This document shows, in pieces, positions 1 through 6,786 of a DNA stretch of 64,000 nucleotides (position 1 is its first letter; each line of letters opens with the position of its first letter). The DNA is from Rhizobiales bacterium NRL2. GTDB lineage: Bacteria > Pseudomonadota > Alphaproteobacteria > Minwuiales > Minwuiaceae. Under the pieces are notes generated by a model that saw only the letters and a list, made by a program, of their open reading frames with translations, was not told the DNA's origin and did not search any database. A program made the position numbers and the translations under genes. The stretch covers positions 875,001 through 939,000 of the forward strand of contig CP016093.1 in NCBI GenBank assembly GCA_001664005.1. The letters are read 5' to 3'.

Positions 1-107
1 GCCAACAGCGCCTTGCTCTTTCGAAGGCGGATGTCGAGGACTCGTTCCCCCACGAGGAAGCGCGGCGGCCCGAGCAGTTCGGCTCGCAGCGCCATCGCCC
101 CATTCAT
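1..107 (-). CDS. SARP/BTAD-like transcriptional regulator, N-terminal fragment cut by the window edge
   Basis: An open frame begins at an ATG at 107 on the minus strand and runs off the left edge; 35 residues are visible. The fragment reads MALRAELLGPPRF then VGERVLDIRLRKSKALLA. That is the usual opening of the winged-helix domain of SARP/BTAD regulators and related large TPR regulators: a short beta strand, a Leu-Leu-Gly turn, then an R-K-x-(K/R)-A-L-L-A helix. These proteins bind direct repeats and often control secondary-metabolite or adenylate-cyclase-like loci. It lies 64 bases downstream of the YcaO gene on the same strand, so the two could be co-transcribed. Only the start is seen; the identity is inferred from one short motif, and the rest of the protein could be of another class. 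Confidence 0.5.
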   Translation of the reverse strand, partial: MNGAMALRAELLGPPRFLVGERVLDIRLRKSKALL

Positions 108-171
108 CGTTGGTCCGCTGCCGCCGTCTCCATCGGGCACGTCGACGCCTCCCCCTCACAGTCCCCTCGGT

Positions 172-1440
172 TCAGACTATGCGAATGGCCCGGTGGTTGT
201 GAACACGGCCGTGGGCTGCTTTCTGCGCCTCGCGGAGGCGGGGCAGCTCGGTGGTCGACGGCATGGGTTGCAGACCGGGTACAAAGGTTCGCCAGACAGG
301 TACTCCGATGTTGCCGCGCGTCAGGTCGAGGGTCAGAACATCCAGACCGGCCGCCGCGAGGGCAGCTTCCGGATCGGCCTGCGCGACATGATCCCGTGGC
401 GCCCCACCCGGGTGCAGAATCTCCCAGGAAGCGTCAATTTCGCTATGTCGCCGGAGGTGCATGCGGTCGGTGTCGTTGAGTTTGTCGTCGCCGCTTTCGT
501 GCCGCTTTGCGGCGACGATCCGATCGGCCAGTTCGATCTGGCAGAGTTCGAGAAAGGCCGCCTTCATGGCAGCCGCTGTGCTTGCTCCGGCGCCGAAGCC
601 GTAGGCGAAACCGTTTCCGTGTCCATCCGTGGAAAGCGCCACCATGACCGGCACACCGATGTCGGTCGAGATATCCAGGAACCATGTCCGCCGGGTCTGC
701 TTCCCCTGCCGGGCTCGGGTGACGATGCCGGCCATCTCCGTCTGCGCCAGGGTTTCGAGCGCAACGGGCCGACCTTGCAGGGCGCCAAGCCACCACAAGG
801 CCATCGCGTCCCGTTCGATCCATTCGAACAGCGCATGGTGCAGCGCCGCCGCCGACGTCGCGCCCGATCCGCAACCGATCCCGAGACTATGGAGCGGGGC
901 AGGGCCCGGCAGGTTGGCATTCCGATAGCAGAGGGTCGCAGGAAAGCGCCGCGTCGCTCCTCCGCCATCCGGCAACGGCACCGTCGCGACAGGGCCATCG
1001 TCGGACCAGTCAGCATAGCCTTGCGTCAACGAAATCACGGCGGGCTCCGGGCTGCAGATCCGCAAGTGTCCTGCCGCATCTCCGCCCAGGTACTGGCTGA
1101 CGAATTCTACGGCTTCGGCGATGCAGGCGCGGAATGCCGCCAGGCGGCTCTCTGCGACGCCCGAGACCCCGAAAATGCCGCTCTCGCCTTCTGCCCACCG
1201 GGCGATATCGAGTTCGGCGCCGAAGGCGCTGAGGCCGGGCGCATCGGGCAGGGGCAGTTCGAAGAGCCGGTGCAGTCCCTGAGCGAAACGAAGGAGCTTC
1301 CGAAAATCCTCGGCGTCATCCAGCACTTCCGGTTCGGCGATACCGAGCCAGGCTAGGAACCGCAGAATATCGGGTGCCGCTGTGCCTGATTCGAGAAATT
1401 CGATTGAGCCAGCGAGGAGCTTCGCTTGTTCAGGGGACAT
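172..1440 (-). CDS. YcaO-domain ATP-dependent cyclodehydratase-like protein
   Basis: A 422-residue protein whose C-terminal two thirds fit the YcaO fold. YcaO enzymes use ATP to activate a peptide amide for azoline, amidine or thioamide formation, or act on ribosomal protein S12. Visible Mg-ATP ligand motifs are ExxE at 109-112, the hallmark ExxER at 206-210 inside FEWIERDA, and ExxQ at 298-301. The preceding glycine-rich stretch GIGCGSGAT (187-195) replaces the usual SNGLA-type segment. Residues 1-80 are a helical N-terminal extension. The protein ends HNHRAIRIV, without the PxPxP tail of azoline-forming YcaOs. No E1-like, ocin-ThiF or TfuA partner and no precursor peptide is visible, so substrate and chemistry are unknown. 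No clear ribosome binding site precedes the ATG. Confidence in the fold is high; the function is open. Confidence 0.8.
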   Translation of the reverse strand: MSPEQAKLLAGSIEFLESGTAAPDILRFLAWLGIAEPEVLDDAEDFRKLLRFAQGLHRLFELPLPDAPGLSAFGAELDIARWAEGESGIFGVSGVAESRLAAFRACIAEAVEFVSQYLGGDAAGHLRICSPEPAVISLTQGYADWSDDGPVATVPLPDGGGATRRFPATLCYRNANLPGPAPLHSLGIGCGSGATSAAALHHALFEWIERDAMALWWLGALQGRPVALETLAQTEMAGIVTRARQGKQTRRTWFLDISTDIGVPVMVALSTDGHGNGFAYGFGAGASTAAAMKAAFLELCQIELADRIVAAKRHESGDDKLNDTDRMHLRRHSEIDASWEILHPGGAPRDHVAQADPEAALAAAGLDVLTLDLTRGNIGVPVWRTFVPGLQPMPSTTELPRLREAQKAAHGRVHNHRAIRIV

Positions 1441-1493
1441 TGTGAGAAACTAAGCGATCGTGAGCCAGGCCGGAATCCACTTGTCTCCCCACG

Positions 1494-1901
1494 CTACTCC
1501 GGGCGTGCCAGGGTCTTGGCGAGCGCGTAGAGCCGTTGACGCACCGCCGGTTCGGGAATGCGATCGTAGACACGTATGAACTCCAGGATTTCCCGGCGGA
1601 ACAGCTTCTCCGCGTCTTCTGCCGGGATCGCATTCTCATCGACATCGGGGCCTTCTGTCTCGGCCGCGTCGGCAACCGGCGCGCCATCGAAAAAGAAGGA
1701 GACCGGCACATCCAGGATGTGGCTCATCTCGAAAAGTCGGCTCGCACCGACGCGGTTTGTGCCCTTCTCGTACTTCTGTATCTGTTGAAACGTCAGTTTC
1801 AGAGCCTCGGCGAGCTTCTGCTGACTCATCCCCTTGAGTGTCCGGCAAAGCCGTATGCGGCTTCCCACGTAGATATCAACGGGATGGGGATGCTCGGCCA
1901 T
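1494..1901 (-). CDS. XRE-family helix-turn-helix transcriptional regulator
   Basis: A 135-residue protein. Residues 12-66 form a classic Cro/CI-type HTH: GSRIRLCRTLKGMSQQKLAE, then the recognition helix around LTFQQIQKYEKGTNRV and the closing helix LFEMSHIL. This exact style (FQQIQKYEKG) is typical of a large alphaproteobacterial regulator family with an acidic linker and a short C-terminal helix (here residues 92-133). The start is supported by GAGGAGAGG eight bases upstream. It sits 53 bases upstream of the YcaO gene on the same strand and may be its transcriptional partner. Family members respond to varied signals, so no ligand can be named. Confidence 0.9.
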   Translation of the reverse strand: MAEHPHPVDIYVGSRIRLCRTLKGMSQQKLAEALKLTFQQIQKYEKGTNRVGASRLFEMSHILDVPVSFFFDGAPVADAAETEGPDVDENAIPAEDAEKLFRREILEFIRVYDRIPEPAVRQRLYALAKTLARPE

Positions 1902-2157
1902 CGTCCTCTCCTCAATCTGGCGCCAGCCGCCATGTTACTGAAGTTGAACCGACGATGGTATCAGAGCCACAAATTCACTTCCGGATTGCTCAATATCGAG
2001 CTTCGTGATGCCGCTCCGACATGCTCCTTCAGATGGCCGAAAGCCGGTTGCAGCGATGGTTGGAAGCCGCTTTTGGCTACTGTTACCTATGCTGTTACCT
2101 ATTGCCTTGAATTTCAAATCTCCGGCTAGATAAAAGACCGTAACTATCTGATTTTGT
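1902..2157. other. Non-coding stretch between the XRE gene and tRNA-Met, with a short direct repeat
   Basis: No convincing gene is seen. The stretch is less G+C rich than its surroundings. Near 2080-2103 the decamer TGTTACCTAT occurs twice in direct orientation about 12 bases apart. Short spaced direct repeats next to a tRNA 3' end resemble arm-type sites of tyrosine recombinases, but no integrase gene or duplicated tRNA end is visible. A 60-codon minus-strand frame here (1935-2117) has no family resemblance that I recognise. Confidence 0.4.
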
Positions 2158-2234
2158 TGGTAGCGGGGGAGGGATTCGAACCCCCGACACGCGGATTATG
2201 ATTCCGCTGCTCTAACCGACTGAGCTACCCCGCC
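2158..2234 (-). tRNA. tRNA-Met (CAT), elongator type
   Basis: On the minus strand the sequence folds as a complete 77-base tRNA with an encoded CCA end (2158-2160). The acceptor stem GGCGGGG pairs with CCCCGCT; the D arm is AGCTCAGTCGGTTAGAGC; the anticodon stem is GCGGA/TCCGC around the loop ATCATAA (anticodon CAT); the T loop is GGTTCGAATCC. The general layout, with A-T-C-A-T-A-A in the loop and a G1-U72-type end, fits the elongator methionine tRNA rather than the initiator, which has three G-C pairs closing the anticodon stem. A tRNA-Ile2 with lysidine is the alternative for a CAT anticodon, but the body resembles elongator Met. Confidence 0.92.
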
Positions 2235-2245
2235 GCCGAGCGCGC

Positions 2246-2275
2246 GATATAGGTCCGGCGGGCTGCGCCTGTCAA
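2246..2275 (-). promoter_or_regulatory. Sigma-70-type promoter of tRNA-Met
   Basis: On the minus strand a perfect TTGACA (2275-2270) and TATATC (2251-2246) are separated by 18 bases, ending 11 bases before the tRNA 5' end. The near-consensus match and the position fit a strong stable-RNA promoter. Confidence 0.7.
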
Positions 2276-2305
2276 GACGCTTGGGCGCGACGCGGATTGG
2301 CTTCT

Positions 2306-3247
2306 TCAGAGGTCGCCCAGCAGCGGCCGGACCTCCTTCGCGAAGCGTTCGAGCTGCGCCATCTCCTCGCCGTCGGGGCCCGTCGGGTCCATGACGAAGT
2401 GGCGCACGCCCGCGGCGTGGAAGGCGCGGATCTGCTCCGCCACCTGCTCGGGCGTGCCGAGCGCGGCGTAGCGCTTCGCGGGCTTGCGGAAGTCCATGGC
2501 GTAGCGCCGCGTGAGGTGTTGGGTCGCCTTGTCCCAGGCCGTGTCGAAGTCGTCGTCGATGCGGAAGAAGTAGAGGTGCCCGGTGCCGTAGCGGTCCACC
2601 GTCCGGCCGGCCTTCTCCATCTCCTGCTCGATGGTGGCGAGCGATTCGGCGAACATCTCCGGGGTGACGACATAGGAAATCCAGCCGTCGCAGAGTTGCG
2701 CCGCGCGCCGGAGCGCCGCGCCCGACCGCCCGCCGACCCAGACCGGCGGGCCGCCGGGCTGCACGGGCTTCGGCAGCATCTGCGTCTCGGGGATGTCGAA
2801 GTGGCGGCCCTTGTGGCTCACCTTCTCGCCGGTCCAGAGCTTGCGGATGACCTCGATGGATTCGGAGACGCGGGCGCCGCGTTCCTTGTGAGGCACGCCG
2901 ACGGCGGCGAACTCGCCGGGGAACTCGCCGCCTACGCCGGTCCCGAAGATGAAGCGCCCGCCCGAGAGATTGTCGAGCGTCGAGGTCAGCTTGGCCGTCA
3001 GCGTCGGGTGGCGCAACGCCAGCAGGTAGACGCCGGTCGCCACCGTCACTTTGTCGGAAAGCGCGGCGGCCTGGGCGAGTTGCAGCAGCGGGTCCATGAT
3101 CGGCACAGCGAAGGCGATGTGATCGCCCAGCCAGATCGAGCTGAAGCCGTTGTCCTCGGCCAACTTCACGGTGGCGATTGCGGCCTCCCGGTCCGCCATC
3201 CGCCCCATGAACCCGAACTCGGTCTTCTCCGCCAGTTTCAGCGCCAT
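2306..3247 (-). CDS. LLM-class (luciferase-like) flavin oxidoreductase
   Basis: A 313-residue member of the bacterial luciferase-like TIM-barrel family, which uses FMNH2 or F420H2. Family marks are TEFGF at the start, ATGVYLLALRHP (about 78-90), the LSGGRFIFGTGVGGEFPGEF stretch (about 100-118), PVWVGGRS (about 175-182) and a C-terminal FHAAGVRHFVMDP strand. The internal ATG at 3247 is chosen because AGGGGAGG lies just upstream and the conserved barrel begins immediately after it; a longer frame upstream only mirrors the divergent gene. It is divergent from the related gene at 3342, so the two share a 94-base control region. Substrate is not inferable; family members act on alkanes, nitriles, sulfonates or F420-dependent substrates. 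Confidence 0.88.
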   Translation of the reverse strand: MALKLAEKTEFGFMGRMADREAAIATVKLAEDNGFSSIWLGDHIAFAVPIMDPLLQLAQAAALSDKVTVATGVYLLALRHPTLTAKLTSTLDNLSGGRFIFGTGVGGEFPGEFAAVGVPHKERGARVSESIEVIRKLWTGEKVSHKGRHFDIPETQMLPKPVQPGGPPVWVGGRSGAALRRAAQLCDGWISYVVTPEMFAESLATIEQEMEKAGRTVDRYGTGHLYFFRIDDDFDTAWDKATQHLTRRYAMDFRKPAKRYAALGTPEQVAEQIRAFHAAGVRHFVMDPTGPDGEEMAQLERFAKEVRPLLGDL

Positions 3248-3341
3248 CTCCCCGGCCTCCCCTTTGCCTAATGCGATCCGCCGCGCCACTATTCTGGAGA
3301 TTGTCGCGGCCACAGGCCAGCCATGAACGGGGAGAGACGCC

Positions 3342-4283
3342 ATGCCGGTAAGAGCGGGACTGGGATTCGGGGAGTTGCCCTTCTCGGGCGCGGCGGCGTT
3401 CTGGGACTGGATCGACATGCTGGAGGCGGGCGGGGTCAACAGCTTCTGGCAGTCCGACCGCATCGCGTCGTCGCGCCCCCACCTGGAGCCCATGACCGTA
3501 CTGGCGGCCATCGCGGGCCGGACGAAGAAACTGAAGTTCGGCATGAACGTCGCCTCGCTGGCGCTCAGGGAGCCGGTGCTGCTGGCCAAGCAGTGCGCGA
3601 CGATCGACTTCATTTCCGGCGGCGGGCGGCTGCTGCCGGCCTTCGGCATCGGCGCCAAGCTGGCCCCGGACTGGGAGGCCACGGGCACGCCGCTGGCCGG
3701 CCGCGGCGCGCGCGCCGACGAGGCCCTCGAGATCATCATGCGGCTCTGGCGCGGCGAGACGGTGGACTATGACGGCCGCTTCTTCCAGCTGAAGGGCGCG
3801 CGCATCTCGCCGACGCCGGTGAACCCGCGCATCCCCATGTGGATCGGCGGCTCGACCGCCGCGGCGGTGAAGCGGACCGCGAAATACGGCACCGGCTGGC
3901 AGGCCGCCTTCGAGACGCCGGCGCAGCTCGCGCCGGTGATCCGCTCGATCCGGGAAACGGCCATCGCCCAGGGCCGCGCGGTGCCCGAGGATCATTTCGG
4001 CGCGGGCTTCCCCTTCCGCTTCGGCAGCCCGGACGACCCGGCGGTGGCGAAGGAGATGGAGCGGTTCTCGAAGCGGCTGAAGCGCGATCCCTCGGACTAC
4101 TTCGTCGTCGGCGACGCCGCGACGATCCTGAAACGGCTGCGCGAGTATGTCGGCGCGGGGGCGAGCAAGTTCATCCTGCGCCCTGTGGGCGACGGCGACG
4201 CCGACCTGTTCGACCAGACGCGGCGCTTCATCGAGGAGGTCCAGCCCGACCTCATGGACATCCCCATGCCCGAGGCGGCGTAG
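3342..4283 (+). CDS. LLM-class (luciferase-like) flavin oxidoreductase
   Basis: A 313-residue luciferase-like oxidoreductase, clearly related in layout to the divergent neighbour though not close in sequence. Visible marks are the strand RAGLGFGELPFS, FGMNVASLALREPVLLAKQ (about 65-85), FISGGGRLLPAFGIG (about 90-104), RIPMWIGGS (about 164-172) and the C-terminal GASKFILRPVGDGD. The ATG is preceded by GGGGAGAG. Two luciferase-like genes back to back, with a third at 41105-42019, suggest a flavin-dependent catabolic or redox function, but nothing here fixes the substrate or says whether FMN or F420 is used. Confidence 0.9.
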   Translation: MPVRAGLGFGELPFSGAAAFWDWIDMLEAGGVNSFWQSDRIASSRPHLEPMTVLAAIAGRTKKLKFGMNVASLALREPVLLAKQCATIDFISGGGRLLPAFGIGAKLAPDWEATGTPLAGRGARADEALEIIMRLWRGETVDYDGRFFQLKGARISPTPVNPRIPMWIGGSTAAAVKRTAKYGTGWQAAFETPAQLAPVIRSIRETAIAQGRAVPEDHFGAGFPFRFGSPDDPAVAKEMERFSKRLKRDPSDYFVVGDAATILKRLREYVGAGASKFILRPVGDGDADLFDQTRRFIEEVQPDLMDIPMPEAA

Positions 4284-4301
4284 GGGCAGAGAGGGTATCG
4301 C

Positions 4302-5432
4302 ATGTTAGTCCAGTTCTTTGAAAATAGTGCACAAATTCGAGATATATCGATAATTATTTTCGGCATTATTGGCCTCCCGTTTCTTATTTGGAGGACAATT
4401 TCTCTTCATAACAACTCTAGATCGGCGACTATTCAAGCAAAATTAAGTGAATCCCGCCTTGAATCCGAAAGATTTACAAAGGCAATAGAATTGCTTTCTC
4501 ATGATGGAGTGTCTTCTTCAGGTGGTATATATACACTGGAGCAAATTTCAATTGAGCAGAGTAAATATCATTGGATTGTCATGGAGACGCTGGTGGCTCT
4601 AATTAAGTCGAGATCTAGTTTGCACCTAATACAGGACGGAGATGTCGAGGGAGATACAGTTCTCGAAACGAAGGCAGCGTTTCGAGTTCTGGCAAGGCGG
4701 GATTCAAAAAACGACCCTACGAATCAGCCTATACGACTAACGGCATGCAATTTGCGAGGCGTAGGCGCAAAAGGGGGGCAGTTTTCTGGGGCCGTACTAA
4801 GTAAATCAGATTTATTTAGGGCCTATCTGAAAGATTCGGATTTTTCAAATGCGCAAATGCGAGGCGCAAAGCTCTCTGGAATTGCATTTGACAGAACAAA
4901 TTTTTCAAATGCGCATATGCAACATTCCAATCTTTCAAATTCTAAATGCTGGAAATCAAAATTTAACAGATCATTATTGCGATACACAGTTCTTGATGGC
5001 ACGGATTTCGGACAATTGGAGGCTTTAGAAGTTCAATGTAGGTATGCAGTTGGCAGAAAATCATCTTTCAGGGGAGCAAATTTAGAGAATTCATCATTCC
5101 GTGACTGTGAATTTAATGAGTCTGATTTTTCGAACTCAAATTTTGTTGGTGCGTCCTTGTATGCAGGAACATTTCTTTCATGTAGGTTTAGCGGGGCAGT
5201 AATGAAATCAACTTCGCTACAGCGAGGCAATTTTGAAAACTCCGATTTTTCCAATGCAGATCTTTCTAGCGCAAATCTGCAAAATGCGGACTTCACCGGG
5301 TGTCGTTTGGATAATGTGAACATGAAGAATGCGAATATTCAAGGAGCATTGTTTGATTATTCAACGCTCGGAAAGGTTTTGAATTTAACAGACAGGCAAA
5401 AAAAATCGGCTCGTATAAATAGTGATAGATAG
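4302..5432 (+). CDS. Membrane-anchored pentapeptide-repeat protein, AT-rich and probably foreign
   Basis: A 376-residue protein with one N-terminal membrane segment (about 14-33, ISIIIFGIIGLPFLIW). A helical region follows (about 40-110, ERFTKAIELLSHDG and GGIYTLEQISIEQSKYHW) that is characteristic of a known class of membrane-linked pentapeptide-repeat proteins. From about 145 to 358 there are many A(D/N)Lxx-type repeats such as SDFSNAQMRGAKL and NADLSSANLQNADF, expected to form a right-handed quadrilateral beta-helix; they are interrupted near 230-250. The molecular role of this class is not established. The gene is visibly AT-rich, roughly 40% G+C by eye against about two thirds around it, with AAA, TTT and ATT codons frequent. 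It is therefore a strong candidate for recent transfer. It starts 18 bases after the oxidoreductase gene. Confidence 0.85.
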   Translation: MLVQFFENSAQIRDISIIIFGIIGLPFLIWRTISLHNNSRSATIQAKLSESRLESERFTKAIELLSHDGVSSSGGIYTLEQISIEQSKYHWIVMETLVALIKSRSSLHLIQDGDVEGDTVLETKAAFRVLARRDSKNDPTNQPIRLTACNLRGVGAKGGQFSGAVLSKSDLFRAYLKDSDFSNAQMRGAKLSGIAFDRTNFSNAHMQHSNLSNSKCWKSKFNRSLLRYTVLDGTDFGQLEALEVQCRYAVGRKSSFRGANLENSSFRDCEFNESDFSNSNFVGASLYAGTFLSCRFSGAVMKSTSLQRGNFENSDFSNADLSSANLQNADFTGCRLDNVNMKNANIQGALFDYSTLGKVLNLTDRQKKSARINSDR

Positions 5433-5514
5433 AATTGTCAGTTTATTGGGAGCGCTTTGGTTCGATGCGGCGTTGGGGCGCTGACAACAACGGGCAGTTG
5501 CGTCTGCGCCTGCG

Positions 5515-6654
5515 CTAGCCCTTCCCGAAGAAGCCCCGCAGCACCCGCTCGTAGATCGCGGTCAGCTTGGGGATGTCGGCCACGGCGCAGCGTTCGTCGA
5601 CCTTGTGCATGGTCTGGCTGACCAGCCCGAATTCGACCACCGGGCAGGCGTTCTTGATGAAGCGCGCGTCGGACGTGCCGCCCGTGGTCGAGAGGTCGGG
5701 CTCGACCGAAAGCTCGGCCAGAATGGCGTCGTGCAGGTTGGCCGTCAGATCGCCGGGTTCGGTCAGGAACGGGTCGCCCGAATTGCGCACCGTGAGTGTG
5801 TAGTCGCCGCCGACGCTGTCGCAGGCGGCGCGGATCTTCGCCTCCAGCCCGGCGGCGTCCTGCAGCGTGTTGTAGCGGACGTTGAAGAACGCCTGGCCGC
5901 TGGCCGGGATGACGTTGGAGGCGGTGTTGCCGACGTCGATCGTGGTGATCTCCAGGTTCGACGGCTGGAAGTGCTCGTTGCCCTCGTCCAGGTCGATCGC
6001 CGCAATGCGGTCGAGCATCTTCACCAGCCGCGGCAGGGGATTGTCGGCCAGGTGCGGATAGGCGATGTGGCCCTGGGTGCCGTTGACCACCAGCCGGCCG
6101 GAGAAGGAGCCGCGGCGGCCGATCTTGGCCATCTCCCCCAGCGCCACCGGGTTGGTCGGCTCGCCCACCAGGCAGGCGTCGATGGTCTCGCCCTGCGCGG
6201 CCATCCAGTCGAGCACCTTGGTCGTGCCGTTGATCGCCGGGCCTTCCTCGTCGCCGGTGATCAGGAAGGCGATCGAGCCCGTGAACCCGTCGGCGATGAC
6301 GCGCTCGGCGGCCTCGACCATGCAGGCGATGGCGGTCTTCATGTCGGTGGCGCCGCGGCCGTAGAGCTGGCCGTCCTCGATCTCCGCGCCGAAGGGATCG
6401 TGGCGCCAGGCCGCCGCGTCGCCGACGGGGACGACGTCGACATGGCCGGCGAAGCAGAAGACCGGCCCCTCGGCGCCGTAGCGGGCGTAGAGATTCTCCA
6501 CGTCCGGGGTGCCTTCCTCGGAAAAGGTGAGGCGGTGACAGGCGAAGCCCAGCGGCTTCAGCGCCGCCTCCAGGCAGTCCAGCGCGCCGGCTTCGGCCGG
6601 GGTCACGGACGGGCAGCGGATCAGGTCGCGGGCGAGGTCGAGGGCGTCGGTCAT
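5515..6654 (-). CDS. dapE: Succinyl-diaminopimelate desuccinylase
   Basis: A 379-residue M20 metallopeptidase-family enzyme. DapE hydrolyses N-succinyl-LL-2,6-diaminopimelate to LL-diaminopimelate and succinate in lysine and peptidoglycan precursor synthesis, in the cytoplasm. Marks include LIRCPSVTPAEAG at the N-terminus, the metal-binding FAGHVDVVPVGD with the following WRHDPF, GRGATDMKTAIA, the catalytic TGDEEGPA, and the C-terminal DARFIKNACPVVEFG before a HKVDERC motif. The length matches the family. The ATG at 6654 is preferred: the frame can be extended to 6687, but the family begins with the ALDLARDLIRCPS segment. The gene is alone on its strand and is flanked upstream by an intergenic palindrome. 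Confidence 0.95.
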   Translation of the reverse strand: MTDALDLARDLIRCPSVTPAEAGALDCLEAALKPLGFACHRLTFSEEGTPDVENLYARYGAEGPVFCFAGHVDVVPVGDAAAWRHDPFGAEIEDGQLYGRGATDMKTAIACMVEAAERVIADGFTGSIAFLITGDEEGPAINGTTKVLDWMAAQGETIDACLVGEPTNPVALGEMAKIGRRGSFSGRLVVNGTQGHIAYPHLADNPLPRLVKMLDRIAAIDLDEGNEHFQPSNLEITTIDVGNTASNVIPASGQAFFNVRYNTLQDAAGLEAKIRAACDSVGGDYTLTVRNSGDPFLTEPGDLTANLHDAILAELSVEPDLSTTGGTSDARFIKNACPVVEFGLVSQTMHKVDERCAVADIPKLTAIYERVLRGFFGKG

Positions 6655-6690
6655 GGAGGCTTCACCGGTCGTTGGATCGTCGCACATAGA

Positions 6691-6786
6691 GGAATGACGG
6701 CTTGCCCGGGCTCGACCCGGGCACCCGGTTCTTCGGATCGCTGGGCCCTCGGGTCAAGCCCGAGGGCGCCGACGGATGGTCATTCC
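6691..6786. repeat. Intergenic palindromic element with GGAATGAC/GTCATTCC ends
   Basis: Terminal inverted octamers GGAATGAC (6691-6698) and GTCATTCC (6779-6786) bracket two inner hairpins, one around TGCCCGGGCTCGACCCGGGCA and the other around CCTCGGGTCAAGCCCGAGG. The right end overlaps the last codons and the stop of the acyl-CoA dehydrogenase gene. This is the style of short dispersed palindromes common in alphaproteobacteria. Confidence 0.65.

Noticed and set aside
1935-2117. A 60-codon minus-strand frame beside tRNA-Met as an integrase remnant
   Set aside because: No tyrosine-recombinase residues or motifs are visible, and the frame has no recognisable start signal.
4800-5330. Tandem DNA repeats in the pentapeptide gene as a possible CRISPR or satellite
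   Set aside because: The repeated GATTTTTCAAATGCG-type segments follow the protein's pentapeptide periodicity, vary in sequence and stay in frame; there are no regular spacers.
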